Numbered from the stretch's first letter, positions 27,505-40,288 are shown. The stretch: DNA of 64,000 nt from Lentzea jiangxiensis (GCF_900104175.1 NZ_FNIX01000004.1:434001-498000); one strand, 5' to 3'. Translations and numbers: made by a program. Notes: generated by a model from the sequence alone, not told the origin.

Positions 27505-27516
<12 letters not shown>
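27475..27516 (+). CDS. Leucine leader peptide of leuA
   Basis: 13 codons, MWRSLLLRCRDGV, with three consecutive leucine codons (CTC CTG CTT, 27487-27495). It starts at the probable transcription start and ends 76 bp before leuA. Leucine-rich leader peptides before leuA are known from actinobacteria; ribosome stalling at these codons would report leucyl-tRNA shortage. Too short for a structural role of its own. Confidence 0.8.
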
Positions 27517-30356
<2,840 letters not shown>

Positions 30357-30360
<4 letters not shown>

Positions 30361-31490
30361 CACGCGAACCACGTCCACAACGCACCGAAGAGAACAGAGG
30401 AACTGGCCCGCGCGAGCACCTGACCGGTCTGGAGCAGGGCCAGACCGGACGTGCGCAGCTCGTCGGGGACCAGGGGGCCGGCGACGGCCATCAGCACACC
30501 GTCCGTGCAGGCGTAGAACAGGCCGTGCAGCACCAGAACACCTGCCAGCAGGGCGATCCCGGACGCACCCGCGAACAGCAGGTACGCCCCGAGCAACGCG
30601 AGGTGGCCGACGAGGAACATCCGCCACCGGCCGACCCGGTCGGCCAGCGCGCCCATCGGCACGGCGGCGAGCAGGTACACGCCGGCCGTGCCGAGCGGCA
30701 GCAACGCGATGTAGGCGACGTCGACGTCGAGCTTCTTCTGCAGCAACAGGTAGAGGAACCCGTCGCCGAGCGTCAGGAACCCGAGCCCGCAGGCGACCAG
30801 GCAGACCCGCCGGAACGGCTTGGCCCGCAGCAGACCGAACGCGCTCTTCAGCGACACCGCGACGCCTGGCAGCACGTCGCGGTGATCGCGCACGAAGAGC
30901 ACCAGGACGAGAACACCCAGTGCGGCGAAGCAGAAGCTCACCACGAACACCACGTCGTACCGGGCAGGCAGCGTCCACAGGAGGCAGAACGCCACGAGTG
31001 GACCGAGGAACGCGCCCACGGTGTCCAGGGCGCGGTGGACGCCGAAGGCCCGGCCGAGCGCCGAGGGCTCGCTGCTCAACGTGATCAGCGCGTCCCTCGG
31101 CGCGGTGCGCAGGCCCTTGCCGGTCCGGTCCCCGGCCAGTACCAGCCCCATCGCCGTGGCCGAGGTGCCGGCGGCGAGCAGACCGAGCTTGCCCGCGGCG
31201 GAGATCCCGTAGCCGAGTCCCGCCACGAGCTTGCGCCGTTGCCAGCGGTCGGCCGCGTGACCTCCGACGACGCGGACCAAGGCCGTCACACCGGTGTAGA
31301 TGCCGTCGAGCACACCGAACTGCAGCGGCGAGAACCCCAGCCCCAGCACGAGGTAGAGCGGCAGGATCGCGGTCACCATCTCGGAGGAGACGTCCGTGAG
31401 CAGTGAGACCGCGCCCAGGGCGAGCACGTTCGCCGCGATCCTGCCGGTGCCACCCGCGGCAGGGGCTCGTCGAGCGGTTGCGATGTACAC
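30357..31490 (-). CDS. MFS transporter
   Basis: 377 residues from GTG 31490, preceded by GGAGG at proper spacing. About 11-12 membrane segments; TM2-3 loop GGHAADRWQRRKLVAGLG and the charged DRTGKGLRTAPRDALI segment are conserved in a subgroup of bacterial MFS permeases of unresolved substrate. It is first in a two-gene unit with the propeller protein. Confidence 0.88.
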
Positions 31491-31519
31491 GACGGCCTCC
31501 GGCTGACAGCCAAGGATGG

Positions 31520-33088
31520 TCAACGACAGTTGTGGGGACCGGCCTTGTCGCGCACCGTTCCGGCCGTGTCGATGACCTCCCACGAGTAGGAGCGGCCGGA
31601 GATGGTGAGCTTCATGACGCCGTGGCTGTCGGAGAAGTACTTCTCCACGCCGACTCGCGGGGTGCGCTCGTTGTAGAGGTAGTCACCGCCGATGCCGACG
31701 ACCGCCGACCGCATGCCGTTGGTCTGGTCGACCGCGCCGCTCTTGTTCAACGGGGCCAGCCGCTCGTAGTGGTGGTTGTGGCCACCGAGCACCAGGTCCG
31801 CCTTGACGTCCGCGAACGCGTTCCAGTACGGCGCGATCTTCGCGTTGTCGCCGTACTTGCCGGAGGTGAACCGCGGGTGGTGCATGTAGCCGACGACGCA
31901 GGGCTTGGTGTTGGCGGCCAGGTCCGCCTTGAGCCAGTTGAGCTGCGTCGAGTCCGAGCCGTTGTTGTCCATCGGGTCGGAGTCGACCGAGACGAAGTGG
32001 AACTCGCCCGCTTCCCAGCTGTAGTACGGCTTGCCGTTGGGGTAGGCCTGAGCACCGAAGTACGCCTTGTACCCGTTGAGGTTGTCGTACCACTCGTGGT
32101 TGCCGGGCGACGGGTGGGTGATGCTCTTGTACTTGCCCCACGACTTGTCGTAGTGGTTGCGGAACTCCGTCAGCGTCCCGTTGTCGTACTGGTTGTCGCC
32201 GACCGTCAGGATGTGGTTCGGCTTGATCTGGTCGATCAGCCTCGCCGTCTCGTGGTGCTCGGAGTTCGTCAGCGACGCGATGTCGCCGGCGACGACGATC
32301 GTGGTGGTGTCGCCGGGCCCGGCGGGCAGGGTCGTCACCTGCACCGCGTTGCTCACCGCGGAGAGGTTGCCCGCCGCGTCACGGGCGCGGACGGTGTAGG
32401 TGAACGCCGTCCCGGAAGCGAGACCCGAGTCGGTGAACGTCGTCCCGGTGGGCGTGCCGACGACGCTGCCGTTGCGCAGCACCTCGTAGCCGGTCACGCC
32501 GACGTTGTCGGTCGAGGCCGTCCACCGCAGACCGGCCGTGCTCGACGTGGTGCCGGTGCTCGCGAGCCCCGACGGCGCCGTCGGGGCCGTGGTGTCCCCG
32601 TTCGCGGTGCTGCCCCAGACCTCGAGCTCCCACAGCGAGTAGCCGTAGGACGTGCCGCGCTTGGTGCCGTAGATCCGCACGTAGCGGCCGCTCGTCGAGA
32701 CGGCGACGTCGTCGATGCCGCCGTTCTGACCGGTCAGGGTCTTCTTGGTGCTCCACGACGAGCCGTCGCCCGACGTCTGGATCTTGTACTCGGACGCGTG
32801 CGCGGTCTCCCAGTGGAGCTTGACCCGCGAGATCGTGGCGTTGCCGCCGAGGTCGACGGCGATCCACTGCGGGTCGACGCCCTCGAGGCTCGCCCAGCGG
32901 GTGGTGGAGCTCCCGTCGACGGCGTTGGCGCCACCGAAGGTCGCGGCCTCGACGGACGAGACGGTGGTGGGTTTGTTCGCCGACAGCAGGGAGTCAGCCG
33001 CGTTGGCCGTGCCGGACGCCGCGATCTGCGGCACCACGAGCGCCAGCAGGGCTATCGCGACACCAGTCCTGGTGTGCTTTCTGATCAC
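31520..33088 (-). CDS. Secreted phosphatase with F5/8-type C and fibronectin-III domains
   Basis: 522 residues from GTG 33088 (GGAGGAAC 4-11 nt upstream). Signal peptide to about Ala31 (ANA-AD). Then an F5/8-type C (CBM32-like) domain (about 35-165, FGGANAVDGSSTTRWAS), an FN3 domain (about 170-260), and a calcineurin-like metallophosphoesterase with VVAGDIA, VGDNQYDNG, PGNHEWYDN, YMHHPRF and GGHNHHYERL. Such proteins release phosphate outside the cell while bound to carbohydrate. Expression might respond to phosphate but no PHO box was confirmed. Confidence 0.92.
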   Translation of the reverse strand: MIRKHTRTGVAIALLALVVPQIAASGTANAADSLLSANKPTTVSSVEAATFGGANAVDGSSTTRWASLEGVDPQWIAVDLGGNATISRVKLHWETAHASEYKIQTSGDGSSWSTKKTLTGQNGGIDDVAVSTSGRYVRIYGTKRGTSYGYSLWELEVWGSTANGDTTAPTAPSGLASTGTTSSTAGLRWTASTDNVGVTGYEVLRNGSVVGTPTGTTFTDSGLASGTAFTYTVRARDAAGNLSAVSNAVQVTTLPAGPGDTTTIVVAGDIASLTNSEHHETARLIDQIKPNHILTVGDNQYDNGTLTEFRNHYDKSWGKYKSITHPSPGNHEWYDNLNGYKAYFGAQAYPNGKPYYSWEAGEFHFVSVDSDPMDNNGSDSTQLNWLKADLAANTKPCVVGYMHHPRFTSGKYGDNAKIAPYWNAFADVKADLVLGGHNHHYERLAPLNKSGAVDQTNGMRSAVVGIGGDYLYNERTPRVGVEKYFSDSHGVMKLTISGRSYSWEVIDTAGTVRDKAGPHNCR

Positions 33089-33418
33089 TTCGTTCCTCCT
33101 GGGCACGGGCGGCGGCTCGAAGGATTGGTTAACAAGCTTTCCAATTGAGTTCGGACGCTAACGGCGGCCGAACGAGCAGGTCAACGACGGAGGTCCACCC
33201 CGGTCACCGGCCGACGGCAGCGCGAGGTGGAGGACCTGGATCACACCTGGCAGGCGGCACGACAGGAGGCGTGGACGCGTTCGGGACCGCGGGTGCGGTC
33301 GTGCCCTTTCGGACAGCGACCGGAGCCGTTCGGCAGAGCCGGGGGGTGCCACCTGTGGACGCGCTGAAGAAACGGCCTGGTCGGGATTGTTCATCTGGCT
33401 CACGTACGTTCACCGGTC
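33089..33418. other. Intergenic region between phosphatase and DedA genes
   Basis: 330 bp between divergent genes. Near the phosphatase is a short AT-rich patch with ATTGG (33124-33128) and CCAAT (33141-33145) as an inverted repeat around TTAACAAGCTTT, a possible operator. Near dedA, TACGTT (33405-33410) lies 8 nt before the ATG. The open frames across the middle have no protein character. Confidence 0.5.
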
Positions 33419-33997
33419 ATGAGCACCACAGCCGCCAGCCTCGTCGTGCTGTTCCTGGTCGCCGTGGTGCCCCTGGCGCCCACGGAGGCGGTGCTCATCG
33501 GCGCCGGCGTCCTCGCCGCCTCCGGTGAGGTCCCGCTGTACCTCGTGGTGCTCGTCGCCGCGGCCGGGTGCCTGGTCGCGGACATGATCAACTTCACCGT
33601 CGGCCGCCGCACGGGCATGCGCGCCCTCGACAAGGTGAACCGGAACGCCAAGGCGCGGGCGATGGTCGTGTGGACGGCCGGCCAGCTCGGCTCCAAGGGC
33701 GAGACGATCCTCGTCGCGGCGAGGTTCCTGCCCGCGGGCGGCATCGTCGGGGCGCTGCTCGCCGGAGCGCTCAGGTGGCCGTTGCGCCGGTTCCTGCCCG
33801 TCGCGGCGATCGGCTCGGCGCTGTGGAGCGCCTACCCCGCGACCGTGGGCTACATCGGCGGTCAGATCGTCGACGAGGCGTGGCTCGCGATGCTGTTGTC
33901 GTTCGGCGTGGCCACGCTCCTCTCCATCCCCGTCGGCATGGCGATCCGTGCGCGCAGCGCCAACCGCACCCTCTCGTACGCCGAGGCGTCGTCGTAG
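33419..33997 (+). CDS. DedA-family membrane protein
   Basis: 192 residues with VTT-domain features: an N-terminal re-entrant region (VPLAPTEAVLIGAGVLAASG), GCLVADMINFTVGRRTG and the arginine-bearing ARFLPAGGIVGALLAG motif. DedA proteins are linked to undecaprenyl-phosphate or lipid recycling and envelope homeostasis. Its final 136 bp overlap the antisense 3' end of the TetR gene, an unusually long overlap. Confidence 0.9.
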   Translation: MSTTAASLVVLFLVAVVPLAPTEAVLIGAGVLAASGEVPLYLVVLVAAAGCLVADMINFTVGRRTGMRALDKVNRNAKARAMVVWTAGQLGSKGETILVAARFLPAGGIVGALLAGALRWPLRRFLPVAAIGSALWSAYPATVGYIGGQIVDEAWLAMLLSFGVATLLSIPVGMAIRARSANRTLSYAEASS

Positions 33998-34443
33998 AGC
34001 ACCGCGAACCGGTCCGCGGCCGTCAGCAGGGCGTCCACCTCGAACGCCATCTGGGCGTCGCCGCAGAGCCGTTCCAGCAGTGAGAACCAGCGCAGGGTGA
34101 ACAACATCAGCGCGTTCCGCACGCGCCCCGGCCTGGCGGCGAACTCCGACCGGGTCACGACGAAGAAGCAGCCCCCGGGGAACACGCGGCGCTTCGAGTA
34201 GTCGAGCCAGCGCTCGCTCAGGTCGAGCAGCGAGCCCCCGGCCACGACGACCTCGCGCGCGAAGATCTCCGCCGCCGTGTGGACCGTCGAGAGCTGCAGC
34301 TCCTCCTTGGCGCCGAAGTGCGAGAACACCCCGCTCTTGCTCATGCCGAGCTCGATCGCGAGCCGTCCGATCGTGACGCCCTCCAGGCCGTCGACGGAGG
34401 CGATCTCGGCCGCTCTCAGCAGGATCGAGCCACGACTGTCCAT
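33862..34443 (-). CDS. TetR-family regulator
   Basis: 193 residues from ATG 34443. N-terminal HTH: AAEIASVDGLEGVTIGRLA then LGMSKSGVFSHFGAKEEL. The C-terminal region (FPGGCFFVVTRSEFAARPGRVRN; FEVDALLTAADRFAVLYDD) fits the TetR_C group of regulators close to YcdC-like proteins. The usual domain ends about 25 residues before this stop; the extra tail lies within the antisense overlap with dedA. The effector is unknown, and dedA is a reasonable target. Confidence 0.88.
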   Translation of the reverse strand: MDSRGSILLRAAEIASVDGLEGVTIGRLAIELGMSKSGVFSHFGAKEELQLSTVHTAAEIFAREVVVAGGSLLDLSERWLDYSKRRVFPGGCFFVVTRSEFAARPGRVRNALMLFTLRWFSLLERLCGDAQMAFEVDALLTAADRFAVLYDDASAYERVRLALRARIAMPTGMERSVATPNDNSIASHASSTI

Positions 34444-34474
34444 CCACCGAGGACAGCGGAGGTCCCTGGAGAAA

Positions 34475-34511
34475 CGAACGGGGCCACCTCGAAGTGAGGT
34501 GGCCCCGTTCG
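34475..34511. terminator. Terminator after the peptide ABC operon
   Basis: Perfect 16-bp stem CGAACGGGGCCACCTC / GAGGTGGCCCCGTTCG with a 5-nt loop, 13 bp past the last ABC gene and upstream of the TetR start. Very stable, no T-tract. Confidence 0.88.
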
Positions 34512-34523
34512 GACGGGCGGGTG

Positions 34524-35630
34524 CTACGGGTTGAGCGCCTCGGTGACGGACGCCGGACCCACGAGCGGCACGTCGGGCGACAGGCCGTCGTCCTCCTCCA
34601 CCAGGACCGGCTTCACCTCGTGCGGCTGGATCTCGCCGGAGCGGATCTGCTCGGCCCAGTGGCACGCCACCTTGTGACCGGGCTTGAGCTCGCGCAGCGC
34701 CGGCCGTTCGGTGTCGCACTTCGTGGCCTGCCGCCACGGGCACCGGGTGTGGAACCGGCAGCCGGTCGGCGGGTTCGCGGGCGACGGGAGGTCACCCGCG
34801 AGCAGGATCCGCTCGCGCCGGTCCTCGACCTGCGGGTCGGGCACCGGGATCGCCGACAGCAGCGCCCGCGTGTACGGGTGCAGCGGCTCGTCGTAGAGGT
34901 CCTCGGAGGTGGCCTCCTCGACCAGCCCGCCGAGGTACATCACGCCGACCCGGTCGGAGATGTGCTTCACGACCGCGAGGTCGTGCGCGATCACCAGGTA
35001 GGTCAGGCCGAACTTCTCCTGGAGCTCCTCCAGCAGGTTCACGACCTGCGCCTGCACCGACACGTCGAGCGCGGACACCGGCTCGTCCGCGACGATCAGG
35101 TCCGGGTTGAGCGCCAGGGCGCGGGCGATGCCGATGCGCTGCCGCTGACCGCCCGAGAACTCGTGCGGGTACTTGCGCAGCGCGGTGGACGGCAGGCCGA
35201 CGGCGGCCAGCAGCTCGCGCAGCCGCTTCGCCGTGGACTCCTTGCCCTCGTCCAGGTCGTGCGCCCGCAGGCCCTCGACCAGGATGGACTCGACGGACTG
35301 GCGCGGGTCGAGCGACGACAGCGGGTCCTGGAACACCATCTGGATCCGGCGCCGCATCTTGCGCAGCTCCTCGCCCTTCAGGGTCGAGAAGTCCTGCCCG
35401 TCGAAGATCATCTTGCCGTCGGTCGGCTCGTTGAGCCGCAGCATCGCCCGCCCGAGGGTGGACTTGCCGCAGCCGGACTCGCCGACCAGCCCGTACGTCT
35501 CGCCACGCTTGATCTCGAGGTCGACGCCGTCGACCGCGTAGACGTGACCGACGGTGCGGTCGAAGAACACGCCCCGCTTGATCGGGAAGTGCACCTTCAT
35601 GTCCTGGACGGAAACCAGGGTCTCGCTCAT
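34524..35630 (-). CDS. Peptide ABC transporter ATP-binding protein (DppF/OppF type)
   Basis: 368 residues. Walker [11 protein letters not shown]-loop [10 protein letters not shown], signature SGGQRQR and [10 protein letters not shown] are all intact. The C-terminal cysteine pattern (CRFHTRCPW...CDTERP...CHWAE) is the iron-sulfur or metal-binding oligopeptide-transport extension. It overlaps the preceding ATPase by 4 bp and is the last gene of the operon, which a strong hairpin ends. Confidence 0.95.
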   Translation of the reverse strand: MSETLVSVQDMKVHFPIKRGVFFDRTVGHVYAVDGVDLEIKRGETYGLVGESGCGKSTLGRAMLRLNEPTDGKMIFDGQDFSTLKGEELRKMRRRIQMVFQDPLSSLDPRQSVESILVEGLRAHDLDEGKESTAKRLRELLAAVGLPSTALRKYPHEFSGGQRQRIGIARALALNPDLIVADEPVSALDVSVQAQVVNLLEELQEKFGLTYLVIAHDLAVVKHISDRVGVMYLGGLVEEATSEDLYDEPLHPYTRALLSAIPVPDPQVEDRRERILLAGDLPSPANPPTGCRFHTRCPWRQATKCDTERPALRELKPGHKVACHWAEQIRSGEIQPHEVKPVLVEEDDGLSPDVPLVGPASVTEALNP

Positions 35631-36625
35631 GCCTGCACCTCCTCGGCAGCGGGAGTTCCCGGCACCACCGGGTTGTGGCAGCGCAGCAGGCGGCCCAGCT
35701 TGTTGACCTCCGCGGGCGTCTCCGCACGGCAGACGTCCAGCGCGTTCGGGCACCTCGGGGCGAACGCGCAGGCGCTCGTCCACGGGATGTTGTCCGCGAC
35801 GGAACCGCGGATGGGCGTGAGCTTCTCGCCGCGCGGGGCGTCGAGACGCGGGATGGACGCGAGCAGGCCGTGCGTGTACGGGTGGCGCGGCTCGGCGAAG
35901 AGCTTGTGCCGCATGGCCTTCTCGACCACCTTGCCGCCGTACAGCACGTTGACCTCGTCGCACAGGCCCGCGACGACACCCAGGTCGTGGGTGATCATCA
36001 CGAGCGCGGTGCCGAGGTCCTGCACCAGTTCCTTCATGAGCGAGAGGATCTGGGCCTGGATGGTCACGTCCAGCGCCGTCGTCGGCTCGTCCGCGATCAG
36101 CAGCTTCGGCCGGCACGCCAGCGCGATCGCGATGAGCGCGCGCTGCCGCATGCCGCCGGAGAGCTGGTGCGGGTACTCCTTGAGCCGCCGGTCCGGGTCC
36201 GGGATGCCGACCTTGTCGAGCAGCTCCTTCGCCTCGATCATGGCCTCCTTGCGGGGCATGCCGCGGTGCCGTTCCAGCACCTCGGTGACCTGCAGGCCGA
36301 TCGGGACGACGGGGTTGAGCGACGACAGCGGGTCCTGGAAGACCATGCCGAGGTCGCGGCCGCGACGGTCGCGCATCTCCCTGTCGGACAGCTTCAGCAG
36401 GTCCGTGCCGTCGTAGGTGACGGTGCCGCTGATCTTGGTGGCGCGCTTGGGCAGCAGACCCATGATCGCGAGCGACGTCACCGACTTGCCACAGCCCGAC
36501 TCGCCGACGAGGCCGACCGTCTGGCCGGGCTCGACGTCGAAGCTGACGCCGTCGACGGCGTGGAACGGCTCCTCGCCCTTGCGCTGGAACACGACGGTGA
36601 GGTCACGTACTTCGAGCAGTGCCAC
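35627..36625 (-). CDS. Peptide ABC transporter ATP-binding protein (DppD/OppD type)
   Basis: 332 residues. Walker [10 protein letters not shown], signature [11 protein letters not shown] and [10 protein letters not shown] are intact, with the C-terminal [14 protein letters not shown] cysteine cluster. It pairs with the downstream ATPase; the stop overlaps the next start (ATGA), and it begins 6 bp after the permease. Confidence 0.95.
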   Translation of the reverse strand: MALLEVRDLTVVFQRKGEEPFHAVDGVSFDVEPGQTVGLVGESGCGKSVTSLAIMGLLPKRATKISGTVTYDGTDLLKLSDREMRDRRGRDLGMVFQDPLSSLNPVVPIGLQVTEVLERHRGMPRKEAMIEAKELLDKVGIPDPDRRLKEYPHQLSGGMRQRALIAIALACRPKLLIADEPTTALDVTIQAQILSLMKELVQDLGTALVMITHDLGVVAGLCDEVNVLYGGKVVEKAMRHKLFAEPRHPYTHGLLASIPRLDAPRGEKLTPIRGSVADNIPWTSACAFAPRCPNALDVCRAETPAEVNKLGRLLRCHNPVVPGTPAAEEVQA

Positions 36626-36631
36626 GACGAC

Positions 36632-37564
36632 TCACCGCCTGTTCTTCGGGTCGAGGGCTTCGCGCAGCGTCTCGCCCATGAGGGTGAAACCGAGCGCGAC
36701 GATGATGATGCAGATCGCGGGCCACGCGGCGAGGTGCGGGTGCGTGTCGAAGACGTTCTGCACGTCACCGAGCATCTGCCCCCACTCCGGCAGCCGGTCG
36801 TCCGGGTTGCCGAGACCGAGGAACGACAGCGCGGCCGCCTCGATGATCGCGGTGGCCAGCACGAGCGTCGACTGCACGATCACCGGGCTGAGCGAGTTCG
36901 GCAGCATGTGCCGGAACACGATCGCGCCCTTCTTCACGCCCAGGGCGGTCGCCGCCAGCACGTGGTCGCTGTGCCGTTGCGCGAGCATCGAGCCTCTGAG
37001 CAACCGCGCGAACACCGGGATCTGCACGATCGCGACCGCCAGGATCACGGTGAACTGGCTGGGCCGCGCGAACATCGCCGCGATCGAGAACGCGAGCAGC
37101 AGCGACGGCAGCGAGAGCATGACGTCGACGACGCGCATGACGATCGAGTCGACCCACCCGCCGAGCGCGCCCGCGAGCGTGCCGAGGATCAGGCCACCGG
37201 TCAGACCGATGATCGTCGCGCCGACACCCACGATCAGCGTCTGCTGCGAGCCGACGAGCAGGCGCGAGAAGAAGTCGCGGCCCTGCAGGTCACCACCGAG
37301 CAGGTGGCCCGGCTGGGGCGGCGGGATCTCGTTGCGCGCCTTCACGACCTGGTCGATCAGCATCGGCACGGACGGGTCCTGCGGCGCGAGCCACGGCGAC
37401 AGCAGCGACAGCACGATGAAGATGCCGATGATCACCGCGCCGGTGAGGAACACCGGGCTGCGGCGGAGCCTCTTCCACGCGCTCGCCGCGAGCGAGACGC
37501 CCGCGGACTCGGCGAGGCCGTCGATCTTTTCCTTCTTGGAAACTCCGAGTGCCACCGGGCTCAC
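36632..37564 (-). CDS. Peptide ABC transporter permease (DppC type)
   Basis: 310 residues, GTG 37564 overlapping the DppB-like stop (GTGA). A long cytoplasmic N-terminus precedes TM1, a feature of DppC/OppC; the periplasmic loop has GGDLQGRDFFSRLL, and the EAA loop ATALGVKKGAIVFRHMLPN contacts the ATPases. Six membrane segments are expected. Confidence 0.95.
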   Translation of the reverse strand: MSPVALGVSKKEKIDGLAESAGVSLAASAWKRLRRSPVFLTGAVIIGIFIVLSLLSPWLAPQDPSVPMLIDQVVKARNEIPPPQPGHLLGGDLQGRDFFSRLLVGSQQTLIVGVGATIIGLTGGLILGTLAGALGGWVDSIVMRVVDVMLSLPSLLLAFSIAAMFARPSQFTVILAVAIVQIPVFARLLRGSMLAQRHSDHVLAATALGVKKGAIVFRHMLPNSLSPVIVQSTLVLATAIIEAAALSFLGLGNPDDRLPEWGQMLGDVQNVFDTHPHLAAWPAICIIIVALGFTLMGETLREALDPKNRR

Positions 37565-38565
37565 CTCGTCCTGATGCGCGGGTCGATGAGCGCGTACGAG
37601 AGGTCGACCAGCAGGTTCACGACGACGTAGACGATCGTGGCCATGATGATCAACAGCAGCAGCACCGGGTAGTCACGCCGTTCGAACCCGATGGCGAGCG
37701 CCTGGCCGACACCGGCGAAGGAGAACACCTTCTCGGTGAGCACCGCGCCGGACAGCAGCGCACCGGTCTGCAGGCCGATCGTCGTGACGACCGGCAGCAT
37801 CGCGTTGCGCAGCACGTGCCGGCGGCGGATCACCGGTGCGGTGAGGCCCTTGGACTCGGCGGTGCGCACGAAGTCCTCGTCGAGCACGTCCAGCACCGCG
37901 GCGCGGGTGATCCGGAAGATCACCGCGAACGGGATGGTGGCGAGCGCGATCGCCGGCAGGATCAGGTGTTCCAGCGCGTTGATCGTCGCGTCGATCTCGC
38001 CGGTGATGAGGCCGTCGAGGGTGAAGAACCCGGTGACGCGCGTGGCGTCGATGGCGTCCTGGCGACCCTGCGAGGGCAGGCCGAGCGCCGATGACGCCAC
38101 GTCCTTGAGCAGGTAGGCCAGGAAGAACACCGGCACCGCGACACCGATCAGCGAACCGATGACGCTGAGGTTGTCGAACCAGCCGCCGCGGCGCTTCGCG
38201 GCGAGGTACCCGAGCGGGACGCCGACCGCGATCGCGATCAGGATCGCGAAGAAGCTGAGCTCGATCGTCGCGGGGAACCGCTGGAGGAAGATGTCGAGCG
38301 CCGAGTCACCGGGTTGGACACCGGTGGAGACGCCGAAGTCACCGGTCGCCGCGCGACCGAGGAACTTGAAGTACTGGACGAAGATCGGCTGATCGAGGCC
38401 GAGCTGCTTGGTGAGGGCTTCGCGCGACTCCGGCGTAGCGCGTTCTCCCAGGAGGGCCGAAACCGGCCCTCCTGGGAGAAGTCGCAACCACGCGAAGAGC
38501 AACATCGAGAGCACCAGCACCACGCCGATCAGCTGGACCAGCCGTCGAATGGTGTAGCGGAGCAC
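37561..38565 (-). CDS. Peptide ABC transporter permease (DppB type)
   Basis: 334 residues, GTG start at 38565. It begins LRYTIRRLVQLIGVVLVLSM and contains LLPGGPVSALLG after TM1, both hallmarks of DppB; the EAA loop reads FVRTAESKGLTAPVIRRRHVLRN. The codons for the LLPGGPVSALLGER segment form a perfect 17-bp hairpin (38443-38480). It follows the substrate-binding protein by 43 bp. Confidence 0.95.
   Translation of the reverse strand: MLRYTIRRLVQLIGVVLVLSMLLFAWLRLLPGGPVSALLGERATPESREALTKQLGLDQPIFVQYFKFLGRAATGDFGVSTGVQPGDSALDIFLQRFPATIELSFFAILIAIAVGVPLGYLAAKRRGGWFDNLSVIGSLIGVAVPVFFLAYLLKDVASSALGLPSQGRQDAIDATRVTGFFTLDGLITGEIDATINALEHLILPAIALATIPFAVIFRITRAAVLDVLDEDFVRTAESKGLTAPVIRRRHVLRNAMLPVVTTIGLQTGALLSGAVLTEKVFSFAGVGQALAIGFERRDYPVLLLLIIMATIVYVVVNLLVDLSYALIDPRIRTR
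38443..38480. repeat. Perfect 17-bp inverted repeat inside the DppB-like gene
   Basis: TTCTCCCAGGAGGGCCG (38443-38459) and its exact complement (38464-38480), loop of 4. It occupies codons about 29-41 of the permease, some 85-120 nt into the message. Conserved protein sequence lies here, so the symmetry arises from codon choice. It may slow polymerase or ribosomes and lower permease output relative to the upstream binding protein. Confidence 0.85.
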
Positions 38566-38608
38566 TTTGAGCTACCCCGTTGTTCTCTTGTGGTGGGAGC
38601 TGGTCAGC

Positions 38609-40288
38609 TCAGCCCTTCGAGGCCGGGCCGAACTTCTCGTCGGTCAACGGGCTCGGGACGACACCCTTGATGTCCGACTTCAACACCAGAGCGGGCGGGG
38701 AGTGCGAGATCGGGATCGCGGGGAGGTACTCCTCCATGATCCGCTTGTTGACGTCCTCGTAGAGCTTGGTGCGCTTGGCCTCGTCCGGCTCGGAGTTGGC
38801 CTTGGCCAGGTCGTCCTTCAGGGTGTTGCCCCACGCCGACACACCGGTGTTGAAGCGGTTGTCGGTGCGGCCGAAGAACGTGCCGACCCAGTTGTGCGCG
38901 GTGCCGTTGTCACCGGTCCAGCCGAGCAGGAACAGGTCCGGGATGCCCTGGTCGACGTCGGTCAGGTAACCGCCGTTCCACGGCTTCGTGACGACCTCGA
39001 GCTTGATGCCGGCGGCCTGCAGGTCACCGGACATCGCGCCGAACAGGTCCTTCGGCGACGGCATGTACGGACGCGTGACCTCGGACGGCCAGTAGAACTT
39101 CAGCGTCAGGTCGGAGGCGCCGGCCTCGGCGAGCAGGGACTTGGCCTTGGCGGCGTCGTAGCCGACGGCCTTGATGTCCTTGTTGTAGCCGTTGACGGTG
39201 TCCGGCATGAACTGCGTCGCGACCTTGGCGCCCTCGGGCAGCTGCGACTTGACGAGCTGCTCGCGGTTGATCGCGTACATCAGGGCCTGGCGGACCTTGA
39301 GGTCGGCGAGCTTCGGGTTGTTCTTCTGGTTGATGCCCAGGTAGAACACGTTGAACGCCGGGCGGATCGCGACGTTGAAGCCGTCCTGCTTCAGGCCTGC
39401 CCAGTCGGCGGCGTTCGGCAGGTCGTACCCGTCGATGTCGCCGGCCTTGAGCGCCTGCTTGCGGGCGGTCTCGTCCGGGATGATCTTGAAGACGATCTTG
39501 TCCAGCTTGGCCTTGGTGCCGTGGTAGGCGTCGTTGCGCACGAGCTCCACGGTGTTGTTGGCCTTGTCGTACTTGCCGAACTTGAACGGGCCCGTGCCGG
39601 TCGGGTGCTCGTTCGCGTAGGCCGGGTAGGTGAACGCGTCACCGGCGGCCTGGACGTTGTCCGCGTCGTACTTCTTCAGCGCCTCGGGGCTGGAGATGGA
39701 GAACGACGTGAAGCCGAGGACCGACGGGAACTGCGAGGTGACCTCGTTCAGCTCGATGACCGCGGTCTTCGGGTCCTTGGCGGTGCAGGACTTGTACAGC
39801 GAGGGCTTGTCCGGCGTGGTCGCGAACCCGCCGAAGTTGTCCAGCCAGTACTGCGAGACGGCGTCGGACTGGCCGGCACCCTTCTGGTTGTACCAGCGGT
39901 TGAAGTTGAAGCAGACGGCCTCGGAGTTGAAGTCCGTGCCGTCGTGGAACTTCACGCCCTCCTTCAGGGTGAACGTCCACGTCTTGCCGTCCGCGGAGGG
40001 CTCGTACTTCGTGGCGAGCGCGGGCTCGACCTCGGCGGTACCCGGCTTGAAGCCGACCAGGCCCTCGAACATCTGGCGGGAGACCCGGAAGGTCTCGCCG
40101 TCAGTCGCGTAGAACGGGTCGAAGAGCTTCGGCGCGCCGGCGGCGCCGAAGGTCAGCGTGCCGCCTTCCTTGCCGCCACCGCCTGAGTCGCGCTGGGATT
40201 GCGCGCAACCGGACAGGGCGAGCGCGCTGACGCTGAGGAAGCCGATCGCGGCAACCCAACGGCGGCGAGCCGTTACTGAGTGGACCAT
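38609..40288 (-). CDS. Peptide ABC transporter substrate-binding lipoprotein (family 5)
   Basis: 559 residues from ATG 40288 behind AAGGGG. A lipoprotein signal ends at LALSGC with lipidated Cys28, followed by a Gly/Ser linker. Family 5 features: LFDPFYATDG, VEPALATKYEPSADGKTWTF, KFHDGTDFNSEAV and GTGPFKF. It binds di- or oligopeptides (or related ligands) outside the membrane and feeds the permeases downstream. First gene of the operon. Confidence 0.94.
   Translation of the reverse strand: MVHSVTARRRWVAAIGFLSVSALALSGCAQSQRDSGGGGKEGGTLTFGAAGAPKLFDPFYATDGETFRVSRQMFEGLVGFKPGTAEVEPALATKYEPSADGKTWTFTLKEGVKFHDGTDFNSEAVCFNFNRWYNQKGAGQSDAVSQYWLDNFGGFATTPDKPSLYKSCTAKDPKTAVIELNEVTSQFPSVLGFTSFSISSPEALKKYDADNVQAAGDAFTYPAYANEHPTGTGPFKFGKYDKANNTVELVRNDAYHGTKAKLDKIVFKIIPDETARKQALKAGDIDGYDLPNAADWAGLKQDGFNVAIRPAFNVFYLGINQKNNPKLADLKVRQALMYAINREQLVKSQLPEGAKVATQFMPDTVNGYNKDIKAVGYDAAKAKSLLAEAGASDLTLKFYWPSEVTRPYMPSPKDLFGAMSGDLQAAGIKLEVVTKPWNGGYLTDVDQGIPDLFLLGWTGDNGTAHNWVGTFFGRTDNRFNTGVSAWGNTLKDDLAKANSEPDEAKRTKLYEDVNKRIMEEYLPAIPISHSPPALVLKSDIKGVVPSPLTDEKFGPASKG

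Noticed and set aside
33145-33528. 127-codon frame between phosphatase and DedA
   Set aside because: It overlaps the DedA start in another frame and has low-complexity Gly/Arg content; no ribosome site.
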